Source: Amycolatopsis keratiniphila subsp. keratiniphila | GTDB lineage: Bacteria > Actinomycetota > Actinomycetes > Mycobacteriales > Pseudonocardiaceae | Assembly (NCBI RefSeq): GCF_001620365.2 | Contig: NZ_LQMT02000014.1 | Location: forward strand, 236,521-300,520 | Direction: 5' to 3' | DNA: 64,000 bases | Part shown: positions 7,584-15,185 of the stretch, piece by piece | How the letters are laid out: each line of letters begins with the position of its first letter | Position numbering within the stretch: the stretch's first letter is position 1 | Program-made: the position numbers and the translations under genes | Notes under the pieces: model-generated | The model's database searches: none | Seen by the model: the letters and a program-made list of their open reading frames with translations, nothing else | What the model was told of the DNA's origin: nothing

Positions 7584-9140
7584 TTAGGCGGGGACCCGGG
7601 AGAGTGCCGTGCCGGGGGCCGAAGCGGGTGCCGGAGGCGGCACCGGGAGCGGCAGCGGCGCGCATTCGACGTCGGCCGTGCGCCCCGGCTTGCGGTCGGG
7701 CAGCGCCCCGGTCGCCAGGTAATCGGCGATCCGGTTGTCGACGCAAGCGTTTCCGCGCGGGGTGATGGCGTGGCTCGTACCGCCCGGCTCACCGATCAGG
7801 CGAGCGCCGGGGAACCGGCTGCGCACCTCGAGGCTGCCCTCGTACGGCGTCGCCGCGTCGAGCGTCTCGCCGATCATCAGCACGCTCGGCACCTTCGAGC
7901 CGTCGACCTTGACCGGCTTGGCGGGTTTCGCCGGCCAGAACAGGCAAGGCGCGTTGAACCAGGCGTTCTGCCAGGTGAAGTACGGCGCCTTCTCGTACGT
8001 CCGCCAGTTGTCGCGCTTCCACTGCTGCCAGCTCGGCGGCCACTTCACGTCCGTGCACTGGACGGCGAGGTAGACGGCGTACCCGTTGTCGTCGCCGCGG
8101 CCGCCGAAGGCCTCGAACAAGCCCTTCATCGTCTGCCAGTCGCCCTTGTTGACGAACTTCGCGAGCGCGTCACCGAGCAGCGTCCACCGCAGCTGGTAGT
8201 ACGACGCCTGCTGGAAGACGTCGAGGAGTTCGTCTGGCCCGATGAAACCACCGGCCGGGACGGCGGCCACCTTCTTCAGTTGTTCATTGAAGACCTGCTT
8301 GACCGCGGCCTGCGTCTTGCCGAGGTGATAGACGCCGTCGTGCTGCGCGACCCAGCCGAACCAGATGTTCAGGTTGACGTCGAAGGCCACGTCCTGGTTG
8401 AGGTTCGCCTGGTACCAGACGTTGCGGGGGTCCACAGTGGAATCGAGGACCATCCGCCGGACGTGCTGCGGGAACAGCGTCCCGTAGACCTGGCCGAGAT
8501 AGGTGCCGTAGGAGTACCCGTAGAAGTTCAGCTGCTCCACGCGGAGCGCCTTGCGGATACTTTCCATGTCCTTGACCGTGTCGGTCGTCTTGATGTTCTC
8601 CAGCAGCGCGCGGCTGTTCTTCTCCGCGCACGCGTCGGCATAGGACTTCGAGCGCTGCAGCCAGGTCTTCTCCAGCTGCCGCGTGGTCGGCACGTAGTTC
8701 GGCCGGTTGTAGTCCATGTAGTCGGGGATGCACGAAAGCGCGGGCTTGCTGGAGCCGACGCCGCGCGGGTCGAAGCCGACCCAGTCGTAGGCGTCGCCGG
8801 CGCGGTTCGGCACGCGGGTGCCGCGGGTGGCGAGCAGCAGCCCGGAGCCACCCGGACCGCCGGGGTTGGTGAGCATGACGCCCTGATACTGCGCGTCGGG
8901 CGTCTTGTGCTTGACGCGGCTGAGCGCGAGCTGGATCTTCTCGCCGCGCGGCCTCGAATAGTCCAGCGGAACGGACAGGTAACCGCATTCGGCGCCGGCG
9001 TTGATCAACGTCGGGTCGGTGCACGCTCCCCAGGTGATCGTCTCGACGGGCTGTGCCGCCTCCGCCGCGCCGGCGGGCGCGGTCACCGCGACCGAGGCGA
9101 GCGTGGCCGCGGCCAGCGCGGTGATGAGAACACGTCTCAA
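7584..9140 (-). CDS. Secreted tripeptidyl aminopeptidase-like alpha/beta hydrolase (S33)
   Basis: Extracellular serine peptidase of the SlpD/SlpE/Tap type, which removes N-terminal tripeptides. A Sec signal peptide (LITALAAATLASVAVTAPAGAAEA) precedes the mature enzyme. The oxyanion region TNPGGPGGSG, the DPRGVGSSKP motif and the nucleophile GYSYG (Ser about 210) are present. The C-terminal lid/TAP domain supplies the Asp and His (near GETLDAATPYEGS and GTSHAITPRGN). The last 30 residues are Pro/Ala-rich. A TTG start at 9140 was chosen because GGGAG lies just upstream and the signal peptide begins immediately; the frame extends to 9311, over the leader of the divergent glycosyltransferase gene. 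Confidence 0.85.
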   Translation of the reverse strand: MRRVLITALAAATLASVAVTAPAGAAEAAQPVETITWGACTDPTLINAGAECGYLSVPLDYSRPRGEKIQLALSRVKHKTPDAQYQGVMLTNPGGPGGSGLLLATRGTRVPNRAGDAYDWVGFDPRGVGSSKPALSCIPDYMDYNRPNYVPTTRQLEKTWLQRSKSYADACAEKNSRALLENIKTTDTVKDMESIRKALRVEQLNFYGYSYGTYLGQVYGTLFPQHVRRMVLDSTVDPRNVWYQANLNQDVAFDVNLNIWFGWVAQHDGVYHLGKTQAAVKQVFNEQLKKVAAVPAGGFIGPDELLDVFQQASYYQLRWTLLGDALAKFVNKGDWQTMKGLFEAFGGRGDDNGYAVYLAVQCTDVKWPPSWQQWKRDNWRTYEKAPYFTWQNAWFNAPCLFWPAKPAKPVKVDGSKVPSVLMIGETLDAATPYEGSLEVRSRFPGARLIGEPGGTSHAITPRGNACVDNRIADYLATGALPDRKPGRTADVECAPLPLPVPPPAPASAPGTALSRVPA

Positions 9141-9273
9141 GGTTTCTCCCTTTCCCTCCAAAGGTGAAAGCCCCGAAACCCTATCCACGTCCATGACCTG
9201 CGGAAGCCTTCCGGCGAAGGTCCCTACCAACGGCGGGTCCCGATCGCGGCAAACCGGGCAACCGGTTAATCGG

Positions 9274-9302
9274 TTGGGATGCTTCGTGGACCTCGCTAGG
9301 AT
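9274..9302 (+). promoter_or_regulatory. Promoter of the leader peptide and glycosyltransferase gene
   Basis: TTGGGA (9274-9279), a 17-bp spacer, and TAGGAT (9297-9302). Transcription should start close to 9309-9310, that is at the leader ATG, making the leader message leaderless. An AACCG-N6-CGGTT inverted repeat (9260-9275) overlaps the -35 box and may bind a regulator. Confidence 0.6.
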
Positions 9303-9309
9303 GTCGATC

Positions 9310-9342
9310 ATGATCTACTTCATCCGCCTGCGCACCGCCTGA
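9310..9342 (+). CDS. Leader peptide MIYFIRLRTA with R-L-R arrest motif
   Basis: A ten-codon open frame (ATG 9310 to TGA 9340-9342) begins where the promoter predicts the transcript start. Residues 6-8 are Arg-Leu-Arg. R/K-X-R/K motifs are the established signature of macrolide-dependent ribosome arrest peptides such as ErmDL. The frame is followed at once by a terminator structure and then by a macrolide-type glycosyltransferase gene. An in-frame ATG at 9301 overlaps the -10 box and is unlikely to be used. No experiment supports translation; the case rests on position, motif and context. Confidence 0.65.
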   Translation: MIYFIRLRTA

Positions 9343-9400
9343 GACGGCGTGACCGCAGGGCCGCCCGCGATCGGGAGGCCCCTTTTTCTGCACGCCGTCT
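9342..9400 (+). terminator. Intrinsic terminator/attenuator nested in an outer stem
   Basis: The inner hairpin pairs GGGCC (9358-9362) with GGCCC (about 9377-9381), including an inner CCCG/CGGG helix, and is followed by a run of five T (9383-9387). It is enclosed by a perfect 10-bp helix, AGACGGCGTG (9342-9351) with CACGCCGTCT (9391-9400). The 5' strand of this outer helix starts in the stop codon of the leader peptide. A ribosome halted at the R-L-R codons would therefore cover it. An unambiguous antiterminator could not be drawn by eye. Confidence 0.7.
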
Positions 9401-9431
9401 GACGTTCCTCCACGGATTCAGACAGGACATC

Positions 9432-10604
9432 ATGCAGAACCAGCACATCGCCATGATCGGCTCCACCGCGCCGAGTCATATCTATCCCTCGCTGGCGATC
9501 ATCCGTGAGCTGGTCGCTCGCGGGTACCGGGTCAGCTACGCCGTGGGCGAGCCGCTAACCGGGCTGATCGAGCCGACCGGGGCCGAGGTCGTCGCCCACC
9601 CGTCGATCCTCCCGCTCGGCGACCAGGCGGCGTGGCCGGAGGATCCGGCGTCGCAGATGCGGGTCTTCCTCGACGAGGGCATCCAGGCGATGCCGGTGCT
9701 CACCGATTTCTACGACGAGAACTGCCCGGACCTGCTGCTGTACGACATCGGCGGGCTTCCGGCGCCGCTGCTGGCCAGGCGTTACGGCGTGCCGGCGGTG
9801 CAGCTTTCCCCGACGTACGTCGCCTGGGAAGGCTACGAGGAGGACATGGGCGAGATCGTCACCGCGATCCGGACCTCACCGTCCGGAAAGGACTATTTCG
9901 CCACGTTCACCCGCTGGCTGAACGAAAACGGCATCGAGGCCGACGCCTGGGACTGGATCTCCCATCCGCCCCAGGTGCTCGCGCTGCTGCCGAGGGCGAT
10001 GCAGCCGAACGTCGAACGGGTGCCGTCGACGGTCCGGTTCGTCGGCCCGGCGCTGGACCCGGAACGCCTCGCCGACCGGAGCTGGACCCCGCCGTCGAAC
10101 GGCCGGAAAGTCCTCCTGATGTCGCTCGGCACGGCGTTCACCGACCAGCTGGACCTGTTCCGCGCCTGCGTGGAGGGGTTCCGTGACTCGGACTGGCACG
10201 TGGTCATCTCGATCGGCCAGACCGATCCGGCCGCGCTCGGACCGCTGCCGGAGCACATCGAGGTCCACCAGTTCGTTCCGCAACTCGCGGTGCTGGAGGC
10301 CGCGTCGGCGTTCATCACGCACGCCGGTATGGGCGGCAGCACGGAATCGCTGTGGTACGGCGTGCCGACCGTCGCGATCCCGCTGGCCACCGACGGCTTC
10401 GGCAACGCGGCGAAACTGGCCGAACTCGGCGTCGGTGAGCAGCTGCCTGCCGACGACGTGACGGCTTCTTCGCTGCGGGCCGCTGTCGAGCGGGTGGCCG
10501 GGTCCCCCGAGGTGGCCGCGCGCCTGGCCGAGGTGCGGGCCGAGACTCGCGGGAACGGCGGGATCGACCGGGCCGCCGATGCGGTGGAGTCCTTCCTCGC
10601 GTAG
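9432..10604 (+). CDS. Macrolide-type glycosyltransferase (GT1, OleD/OleI/Mgt-like)
   Basis: A UDP-sugar-dependent GT-B glycosyltransferase of the group that inactivates macrolides by glycosylating the desosamine 2'-OH. The N-terminal acceptor domain (LAIIRELVARGYRV, PAVQLSPTYVAWEGYEED) and C-terminal donor domain (VHQFVPQLAVL, FITHAGMGGSTESLWYGVP, DGFGNAAKLAELGVG) match that group along the whole 390 residues. One oddity: the HGH element near the N-terminus of OleD-like enzymes reads P-S-H here, so only the second histidine is kept. The start ATG 9432 has AGGA four bases upstream. Regulation is probably by the leader peptide and attenuator immediately upstream. The other plausible role is glycosylation of an endogenous natural product, but no biosynthetic cluster is present. 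Confidence 0.85.
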   Translation: MQNQHIAMIGSTAPSHIYPSLAIIRELVARGYRVSYAVGEPLTGLIEPTGAEVVAHPSILPLGDQAAWPEDPASQMRVFLDEGIQAMPVLTDFYDENCPDLLLYDIGGLPAPLLARRYGVPAVQLSPTYVAWEGYEEDMGEIVTAIRTSPSGKDYFATFTRWLNENGIEADAWDWISHPPQVLALLPRAMQPNVERVPSTVRFVGPALDPERLADRSWTPPSNGRKVLLMSLGTAFTDQLDLFRACVEGFRDSDWHVVISIGQTDPAALGPLPEHIEVHQFVPQLAVLEAASAFITHAGMGGSTESLWYGVPTVAIPLATDGFGNAAKLAELGVGEQLPADDVTASSLRAAVERVAGSPEVAARLAEVRAETRGNGGIDRAADAVESFLA

Positions 10605-10616
10605 CTCCCCACTGCT

Positions 10617-10663
10617 ATGAACGGTCCGTTCCTTGCAAATTTTGCAAGGAACGGACCGTTCAT
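10617..10663. terminator. Perfect palindrome (23-bp arms) between convergent genes
   Basis: Bases 10617-10639 are the exact reverse complement of 10641-10663, with a single central base. It lies between the 3' ends of the glycosyltransferase and aminotransferase genes and so probably terminates both. Its arm begins ATGAACGG, like the family at 7523 and 15104. Confidence 0.75.
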
Positions 10664-10673
10664 GGCACGCGCG

Positions 10674-12401
10674 TCAGGTGCCCCGGATCTCGTTCAGGTA
10701 GTTGTAGATCGTGTACCGCGTGACGTCGAGTTCCCCGGCGAGGTGGTCCACCGAGTCCTTGATGAGGAAGAACCCCGCCTCGTCCAGTTCCCGGACCACG
10801 GCCGCCTTGTGCCGTTTCTTCATCAGGTCCACCGGGATTCCGGCCTTCGCCACCGCACGCCCGACCAGGAACCGCTGCAGGCTGTCGACGTCCGGCGGGA
10901 ACGTCTCGGGTTCGTGCCCGTCGGCCTTCGGCGCGCCGTCGGACAGCCGGTTGACGCACAGGCAGCCGATCGCGACCCCGTCCGCGTCCCGCAGGAACAA
11001 CGTCGACGAGCGGATCGCTCGCCCGTCGGGGCCGTGGGTCTCGTAGTTCGTCAGATCCTGCGTGGTGCCGCGGCGGACGAGCCCGAGCAGCAGATCCGTC
11101 ATCGGCCCGCCGACCGTCCGGCCGGTGAGGTCGCCCGCGATGGCGACGATCGAATCCGGCAGCCTGCTCAGATCGTGCAGCAGCACTTCGTTGCCCGGCC
11201 CCAGCATCGCCGCGAGCGCGTGCACCGCCGGGACGAGCGCGGTGAGCAGATCGCCGGACGCCGCGGACGCGACAACGGGCGCCTCGAAGACACGAGCCGG
11301 CTTCTTCAGCCGTTCCAACGCCGAACGCACCTGTTCCGCCGTACTCGCCGGAGTGGACGCGTGCGGCGACAGCCGGACGTGTTCCGGCCGCACGGTCGCC
11401 GCGATCCCGGCGTTCGCCAGCGCGGACCCCACCTGTTCGGCCGCGTGCCCCGGCAGGGTGAAGGCGAGGATCCCGGCCCGTCGCTCGACGGCCGAAACCA
11501 CCTCGCCACCCACGGATTTCACAACGTCTTCGAGTTCGCCGACCCGCTCGGCGATCCGCCCGGCGATGGCGCCGACGCCCGCTTCCTCGACCAGTTCCAG
11601 CGCGGCCGCGAACGCACCCGAGGTGATCGGGCTCAGGTTCGAGATCGACCACGCGGCCGCGGTGTCGTCGGCCGGGTGGATCTCGTCGTCGAACAGGCCG
11701 GGGTCGCGGGCACCGGTCCAGCCGGAAAGGATCGGCTCCATCCGCTCCAGCGCGCGGTCGGACAGCACGGCGAAACCGGTGCCCCAGCCCGCCCGCAGCC
11801 ACTTCTGCCCGCCGACGACGAGCACGTCCGCGACCTCCCACGGCGCCTCGGTCACGCCGAAGCCCTGGATCCCGTCGACCACGAGAAGCCGGTCCTCCAC
11901 CACCTCGCGGATGGCCGCCAGATCGGCCCGGTACCCGGTGCGGAAGTCGACCGCGCTCACGCTCACCAGCGACGTCTCCGGGGTCAGCGCCGCCTTGACC
12001 GCGTCCGCGGTGACGTTGCCCAACGGCAGCCGCCGCACGGTCAGCCGTCCCGCCTGTTCCGCGCGCGCCCACGGGTAGGTGTTGGCCGGGAACTCCGCCG
12101 CCGACACCAGCGCCTCGCCGCGCGGCGCGTTGAACGCGGCCTGGAACAAGCCGAGACTGGTGTGCGGCAACAGCACCGTGTGGTCGGTGTCGCTACCGGA
12201 AAGCCGTGCCGCGGCGGCCTTGGCCCTGGTCTCCTGCCGCATCAGTTCGTCCACTGTGGACGGACCGGCCTTGGTCGAGGCGTCGAGCAGGCTCGCCGTC
12301 GTGTCGAGCACGGCGTGCGAGGGCGGGCCGAACCGGGCGAAGTCGAGGTACCCGGCCGGCTCGTCGAACTGCAGCAGGTACCGCGGCGAGATCCGCGTCA
12401 T
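10674..12401 (-). CDS. Class V aminotransferase fused to a YheO-like PAS and helix-turn-helix domain
   Basis: Residues 1 to about 365 are a fold-type I PLP enzyme of the cysteine desulfurase/isopenicillin-epimerase group: Asp176 in VVDGIQGFG and the Schiff-base Lys200 in [13 protein letters not shown] are visible. From about 375 the protein continues into a YheO-like PAS domain ([20 protein letters not shown], then [20 protein letters not shown]) and ends with an HTH_22-type helix-turn-helix ([22 protein letters not shown]). YheO/DauR-type proteins regulate amino-acid genes in response to ligands. This is the last gene of a polar amino-acid ABC importer operon and overlaps the ATPase gene by 4 nt. 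I infer that one protein catabolises the imported amine/amino acid and controls the operon. The substrate is unknown. Confidence 0.85.
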   Translation of the reverse strand: MTRISPRYLLQFDEPAGYLDFARFGPPSHAVLDTTASLLDASTKAGPSTVDELMRQETRAKAAAARLSGSDTDHTVLLPHTSLGLFQAAFNAPRGEALVSAAEFPANTYPWARAEQAGRLTVRRLPLGNVTADAVKAALTPETSLVSVSAVDFRTGYRADLAAIREVVEDRLLVVDGIQGFGVTEAPWEVADVLVVGGQKWLRAGWGTGFAVLSDRALERMEPILSGWTGARDPGLFDDEIHPADDTAAAWSISNLSPITSGAFAAALELVEEAGVGAIAGRIAERVGELEDVVKSVGGEVVSAVERRAGILAFTLPGHAAEQVGSALANAGIAATVRPEHVRLSPHASTPASTAEQVRSALERLKKPARVFEAPVVASAASGDLLTALVPAVHALAAMLGPGNEVLLHDLSRLPDSIVAIAGDLTGRTVGGPMTDLLLGLVRRGTTQDLTNYETHGPDGRAIRSSTLFLRDADGVAIGCLCVNRLSDGAPKADGHEPETFPPDVDSLQRFLVGRAVAKAGIPVDLMKKRHKAAVVRELDEAGFFLIKDSVDHLAGELDVTRYTIYNYLNEIRGT

Positions 12402-13171
12402 GCGAGGACCCGTGCCAGGAACTGCTTGGTCCGCTCGTGCTTCGGGTCGCTCAGGAGCTCCCCCGGCGGGCCGGTCTCGACGACCACGCCGTCGGCCATG
12501 AACACCACCTCGTCCGCGGCCTCGGCCGCGAATCCCATTTCGTGCGTCACCACGACCATCGTCATCCCCTCCTCGGCCAACGTACCCATCACCGCCAGCA
12601 CCTCGCCGACGAGTTCCGGGTCCAGCGCCGACGTCGGCTCGTCGAACAGCATCAGCTTCGGTTTCATCGCGAGCGACCGCGCGATCGCGACCCGCTGCTG
12701 CTGCCCGCCGGAAAGCTGCGCCGGGTACGCGTCGGCGCGATGCGCGAGACCGACCCTGTCGAGCAGGTCGAGCGCCTGCTCCCGGGCTTCCTCCATGGGG
12801 ACACCGAGTACCCGCACCGGCCCCTCGACGACGTTCTGCAGCGCGGTACGGTGGCCGAACAGGTTGAACCGCTGGAACACCATGCCGATGTCGCGCCGCT
12901 GCCGGGCGACCTCGCGTTCCTTCAGCTCGTACAGCTTGCCGTCACGCAGCCGGAACCCGATCGGCTCGCCGTCGACCCAGACCTGCCCGGCGTCGATCGT
13001 CTCCAGATGGTTGACACAGCGCAGGAAGGTGCTCTTCCCCGCGCCGGACGGGCCGAGCAGGCAGACGACCTGTCCTTTGTGGACTTCGAGGTCGATGCCG
13101 CCCAGTACCTCGGTGTGGCCGTAGCTCTTGCGGACGCCGACGGCCTTGAGCAGTGGCTCAGACACGTTCAC
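12398..13171 (-). CDS. Polar amino-acid ABC transporter ATP-binding protein (GlnQ-like)
   Basis: ATPase of an amino-acid importer. Walker [10 protein letters not shown] (about 38-46), signature LSGGQQQRV, Walker [15 protein letters not shown] and the switch His region (VVVTHEMGF) are intact; 257 residues is the normal length. The start overlaps the permease gene by 14 nt and the end overlaps the aminotransferase-regulator gene by 4 nt. Confidence 0.93.
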   Translation of the reverse strand: MNVSEPLLKAVGVRKSYGHTEVLGGIDLEVHKGQVVCLLGPSGAGKSTFLRCVNHLETIDAGQVWVDGEPIGFRLRDGKLYELKEREVARQRRDIGMVFQRFNLFGHRTALQNVVEGPVRVLGVPMEEAREQALDLLDRVGLAHRADAYPAQLSGGQQQRVAIARSLAMKPKLMLFDEPTSALDPELVGEVLAVMGTLAEEGMTMVVVTHEMGFAAEAADEVVFMADGVVVETGPPGELLSDPKHERTKQFLARVLA

Positions 13172-14057
13172 TCCTCACCAGTGGCGCGGTGCGCAAGGCC
13201 TTGGCGGCGCGGGAGAACGGGCTCCGCGACCGGTCTTCGGCGTCGAAGGCGCGCTCCAGGTAGTGCTGCCCCACCCCGGCGACGGTCACCACGACCATGT
13301 ACCAGACGGCGGCGGCCAGCAGGGTCTCCATCACCAGCAGGTTGTTGGACGAGATGTTGTTGGCGGCGTGGATCAGCTCGGTCACGCCGATCACCGAGGC
13401 CATCGACGTGCCCTTGAGCATGTTGATGAAGTCGTTGCCGGTCGGCGGGATGATCACCCGCATCGCCTGCGGCAGCACCACGCGGCGCAGCGTCGCGCCC
13501 GGCGACATCCCGATCGACTTCGCCGCCTCGGTCTGTCCACTGTCGACACTGTTCAGCCCGGCGCGGACGATCTCCGCCATGTACGCGCTTTCGTTGAGCG
13601 CCAAGCCGAGCAGCGCGGCGGTGAACGCGGTGATCAGCACGTTGGTCTGCTCGTGCAGCAGGTAGCCGCCGAACGGCAGCGGGATCGAGATGAACTCGAA
13701 GACCAGCGCCAGGTTGTACCAGATCAGGATCTGCAGCAGCACCGGAAGCCCGCGGAACAGCCAGATGTAGCCGGCCGCGAACCAGCGCGCCACCGGATTC
13801 GCCGACCGGCGCATCAACGCGATCACGATCCCGATGACGATCGCCGAACCCTGCGCGATCACCGCGAGCAGCACGGTGTTGAGCAGGCCGACCGCCATCA
13901 CGCGGTACCAAAGGAACTCCGGGACCGAATCCCACTGGATCTGCGCGTTGCCGAGCGCGATCCCGAGCAGGATCAGCAGCGCCAGGATGATCGCGGCGCT
14001 GACCCACCTGCCCCAGTGTTTGCGCCGGACGATCGGCAGCGGCTCAACTTCCGCCAT
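13158..14057 (-). CDS. Polar amino-acid ABC transporter permease (HisM/GlnP family)
   Basis: Membrane subunit of 299 residues. A first hydrophobic segment ([18 protein letters not shown]) is followed by the five-helix permease core. The EAA-type cytoplasmic loop reads [24 protein letters not shown]. One permease gene implies a homodimer. The charged tail ([17 protein letters not shown]) is longer than in minimal homologues. It overlaps both neighbours by 14 nt. Confidence 0.92.
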   Translation of the reverse strand: MAEVEPLPIVRRKHWGRWVSAAIILALLILLGIALGNAQIQWDSVPEFLWYRVMAVGLLNTVLLAVIAQGSAIVIGIVIALMRRSANPVARWFAAGYIWLFRGLPVLLQILIWYNLALVFEFISIPLPFGGYLLHEQTNVLITAFTAALLGLALNESAYMAEIVRAGLNSVDSGQTEAAKSIGMSPGATLRRVVLPQAMRVIIPPTGNDFINMLKGTSMASVIGVTELIHAANNISSNNLLVMETLLAAAVWYMVVVTVAGVGQHYLERAFDAEDRSRSPFSRAAKALRTAPLVRSERV

Positions 14058-15012
14058 TGAGCTTCGCCTCCTTGAGCGCGCCCTGCTCGACGCCCCAGGC
14101 CTGGAGGATCTTGCCGTAGCCGCCGTCGGCGATCAGCGACTGCAGTGCCTTCTGGATCGACTCGGCGAGCGGCTTGTTCTCCTTGTTGACACCGATCCCG
14201 TACGGCCCGCCGTTGATCGGCTCACCGGGGACGACCTCGAAGAACTTCCCCTCACCCGCGGTCCGCGAGATGTAGACCGCACTGGGCAGGTCGTTGAGGA
14301 TGGCGGCGACCCGGCCGGTGCGGAGCTGGTTCTGGTTCTGCGTATCGGAATCGGTCGCGGTGACGGTCAACGCGGGCTTGCCCGCCTGAGCGCATTCGCC
14401 GTTCTGTTCTTCGGCGAACTTCTGGTGACTCGTCCCCTGCACCACCGCGACGTTCTTGCCGCACAACGTGTCCGGCCCCGAGATCTGGTCGGGGTTGCCC
14501 TTGCGGACCATGATCGTGATGCCGGACGAGAAGTAGTCGACGAAATCGATCTGCGCCTGCCGGGTCTTCGTGTCGTTCATCGCGGCCATCGTGAGGTCGA
14601 CGCGGCCGGACTGGAGGCTCGTGATCAGCGAACCGAACGCCATGTCCTGGTGGTGCACGGTGACGCCCAGTTTCTTGCCGATGGCCTTGGCGAGGTCGAC
14701 CTCGTAGCCGATCGGGGTCTTGCCGTCGGCGGCGTAGAAGTTGTTCGGCGCGGACTGCAGGTTCGAGGCCAGGTGCAGCATCCCGGCCTGCGCGTACTTC
14801 GCGGGCAGGGTACCGGCGACGGCGGCGTCCTTCTGGACGGACTCGATCAGCGCGGTCGTGTCCGGGATCGCGGCCGGCGCGCCCGGGGCCGCGGGTTCCT
14901 GGCCGCCGGCGCCGTCGGGCCCGCCTCCGCAGGCGGCGGTGACGAGCGCGGCCAGGCCGGTGAGCACGGCCAAGCGCCAGGTTCGGTTCAGGGTGAGCGG
15001 CGTCGACGGCAT
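14044..15012 (-). CDS. Amino-acid ABC transporter substrate-binding lipoprotein
   Basis: Type-2 periplasmic-binding fold (SBP_bac_3) of 322 residues with a signal peptide and LVTAAC lipobox. Fold landmarks are PIGYEVDLAKAIGKKLGV, MAAMNDTKTRQAQIDFV and YGIGVNKENKPLAESIQKAL. It is the first gene of the importer operon. ATG 15012 follows a strong GGAGGT ribosome binding site; the frame extends to 15075 without support. Two direct repeats 41-75 bp upstream of the start are likely operators. Confidence 0.93.
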   Translation of the reverse strand: MPSTPLTLNRTWRLAVLTGLAALVTAACGGGPDGAGGQEPAAPGAPAAIPDTTALIESVQKDAAVAGTLPAKYAQAGMLHLASNLQSAPNNFYAADGKTPIGYEVDLAKAIGKKLGVTVHHQDMAFGSLITSLQSGRVDLTMAAMNDTKTRQAQIDFVDYFSSGITIMVRKGNPDQISGPDTLCGKNVAVVQGTSHQKFAEEQNGECAQAGKPALTVTATDSDTQNQNQLRTGRVAAILNDLPSAVYISRTAGEGKFFEVVPGEPINGGPYGIGVNKENKPLAESIQKALQSLIADGGYGKILQAWGVEQGALKEAKLNGGS

Positions 15013-15052
15013 GACGGACCTCCACGGGGGCTTCGGGTGGTCGCCGACGCTA

Positions 15053-15087
15053 CAACTGCGTGTTGAAGAGGTCAACTGGGTGTTGAA
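15053..15087 (-). promoter_or_regulatory. Twin direct-repeat operators of the amino-acid importer operon
   Basis: Read on the minus strand, TTCAACACCCAGTTG (15087-15073) and TTCAACACGCAGTTG (15067-15053) are 15-mers differing at one base and starting exactly 20 bp apart. Each is itself an inverted repeat, CAAC-N5-GTTG. They lie 41-75 bp upstream of the binding-protein start. The natural candidate binder is the helix-turn-helix domain at the end of the aminotransferase fusion encoded by the same operon. Confidence 0.65.
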
Positions 15088-15103
15088 ATCCTGTCCGGTC
15101 AGA

Positions 15104-15158
15104 TGTCATGAAAGGGTCGTTCAGGACAAAAGATGTCCTGAACGACCCTTTCATGACA
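15104..15158. terminator. Perfect palindrome (24-bp arms)
   Basis: Bases 15104-15127 pair with 15135-15158 around a 7-nt loop. It lies just beyond the end of the GH8 gene and upstream of the importer operon, both on the minus strand, so it probably terminates GH8 transcription. The arm contains ATGAAAGGGTCGTTC, resembling the palindrome at 10617. Confidence 0.7.
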
Positions 15159-15185
15159 CTTCAGTAAGCGGTGGTCACCGCCGGA

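Noticed and set aside
10617..13124. An 835-codon plus-strand ORF beginning inside the palindrome
   Set aside because: It is the antisense shadow of the aminotransferase-regulator and ATPase genes, Arg/His/Gln-rich with no family resemblance.
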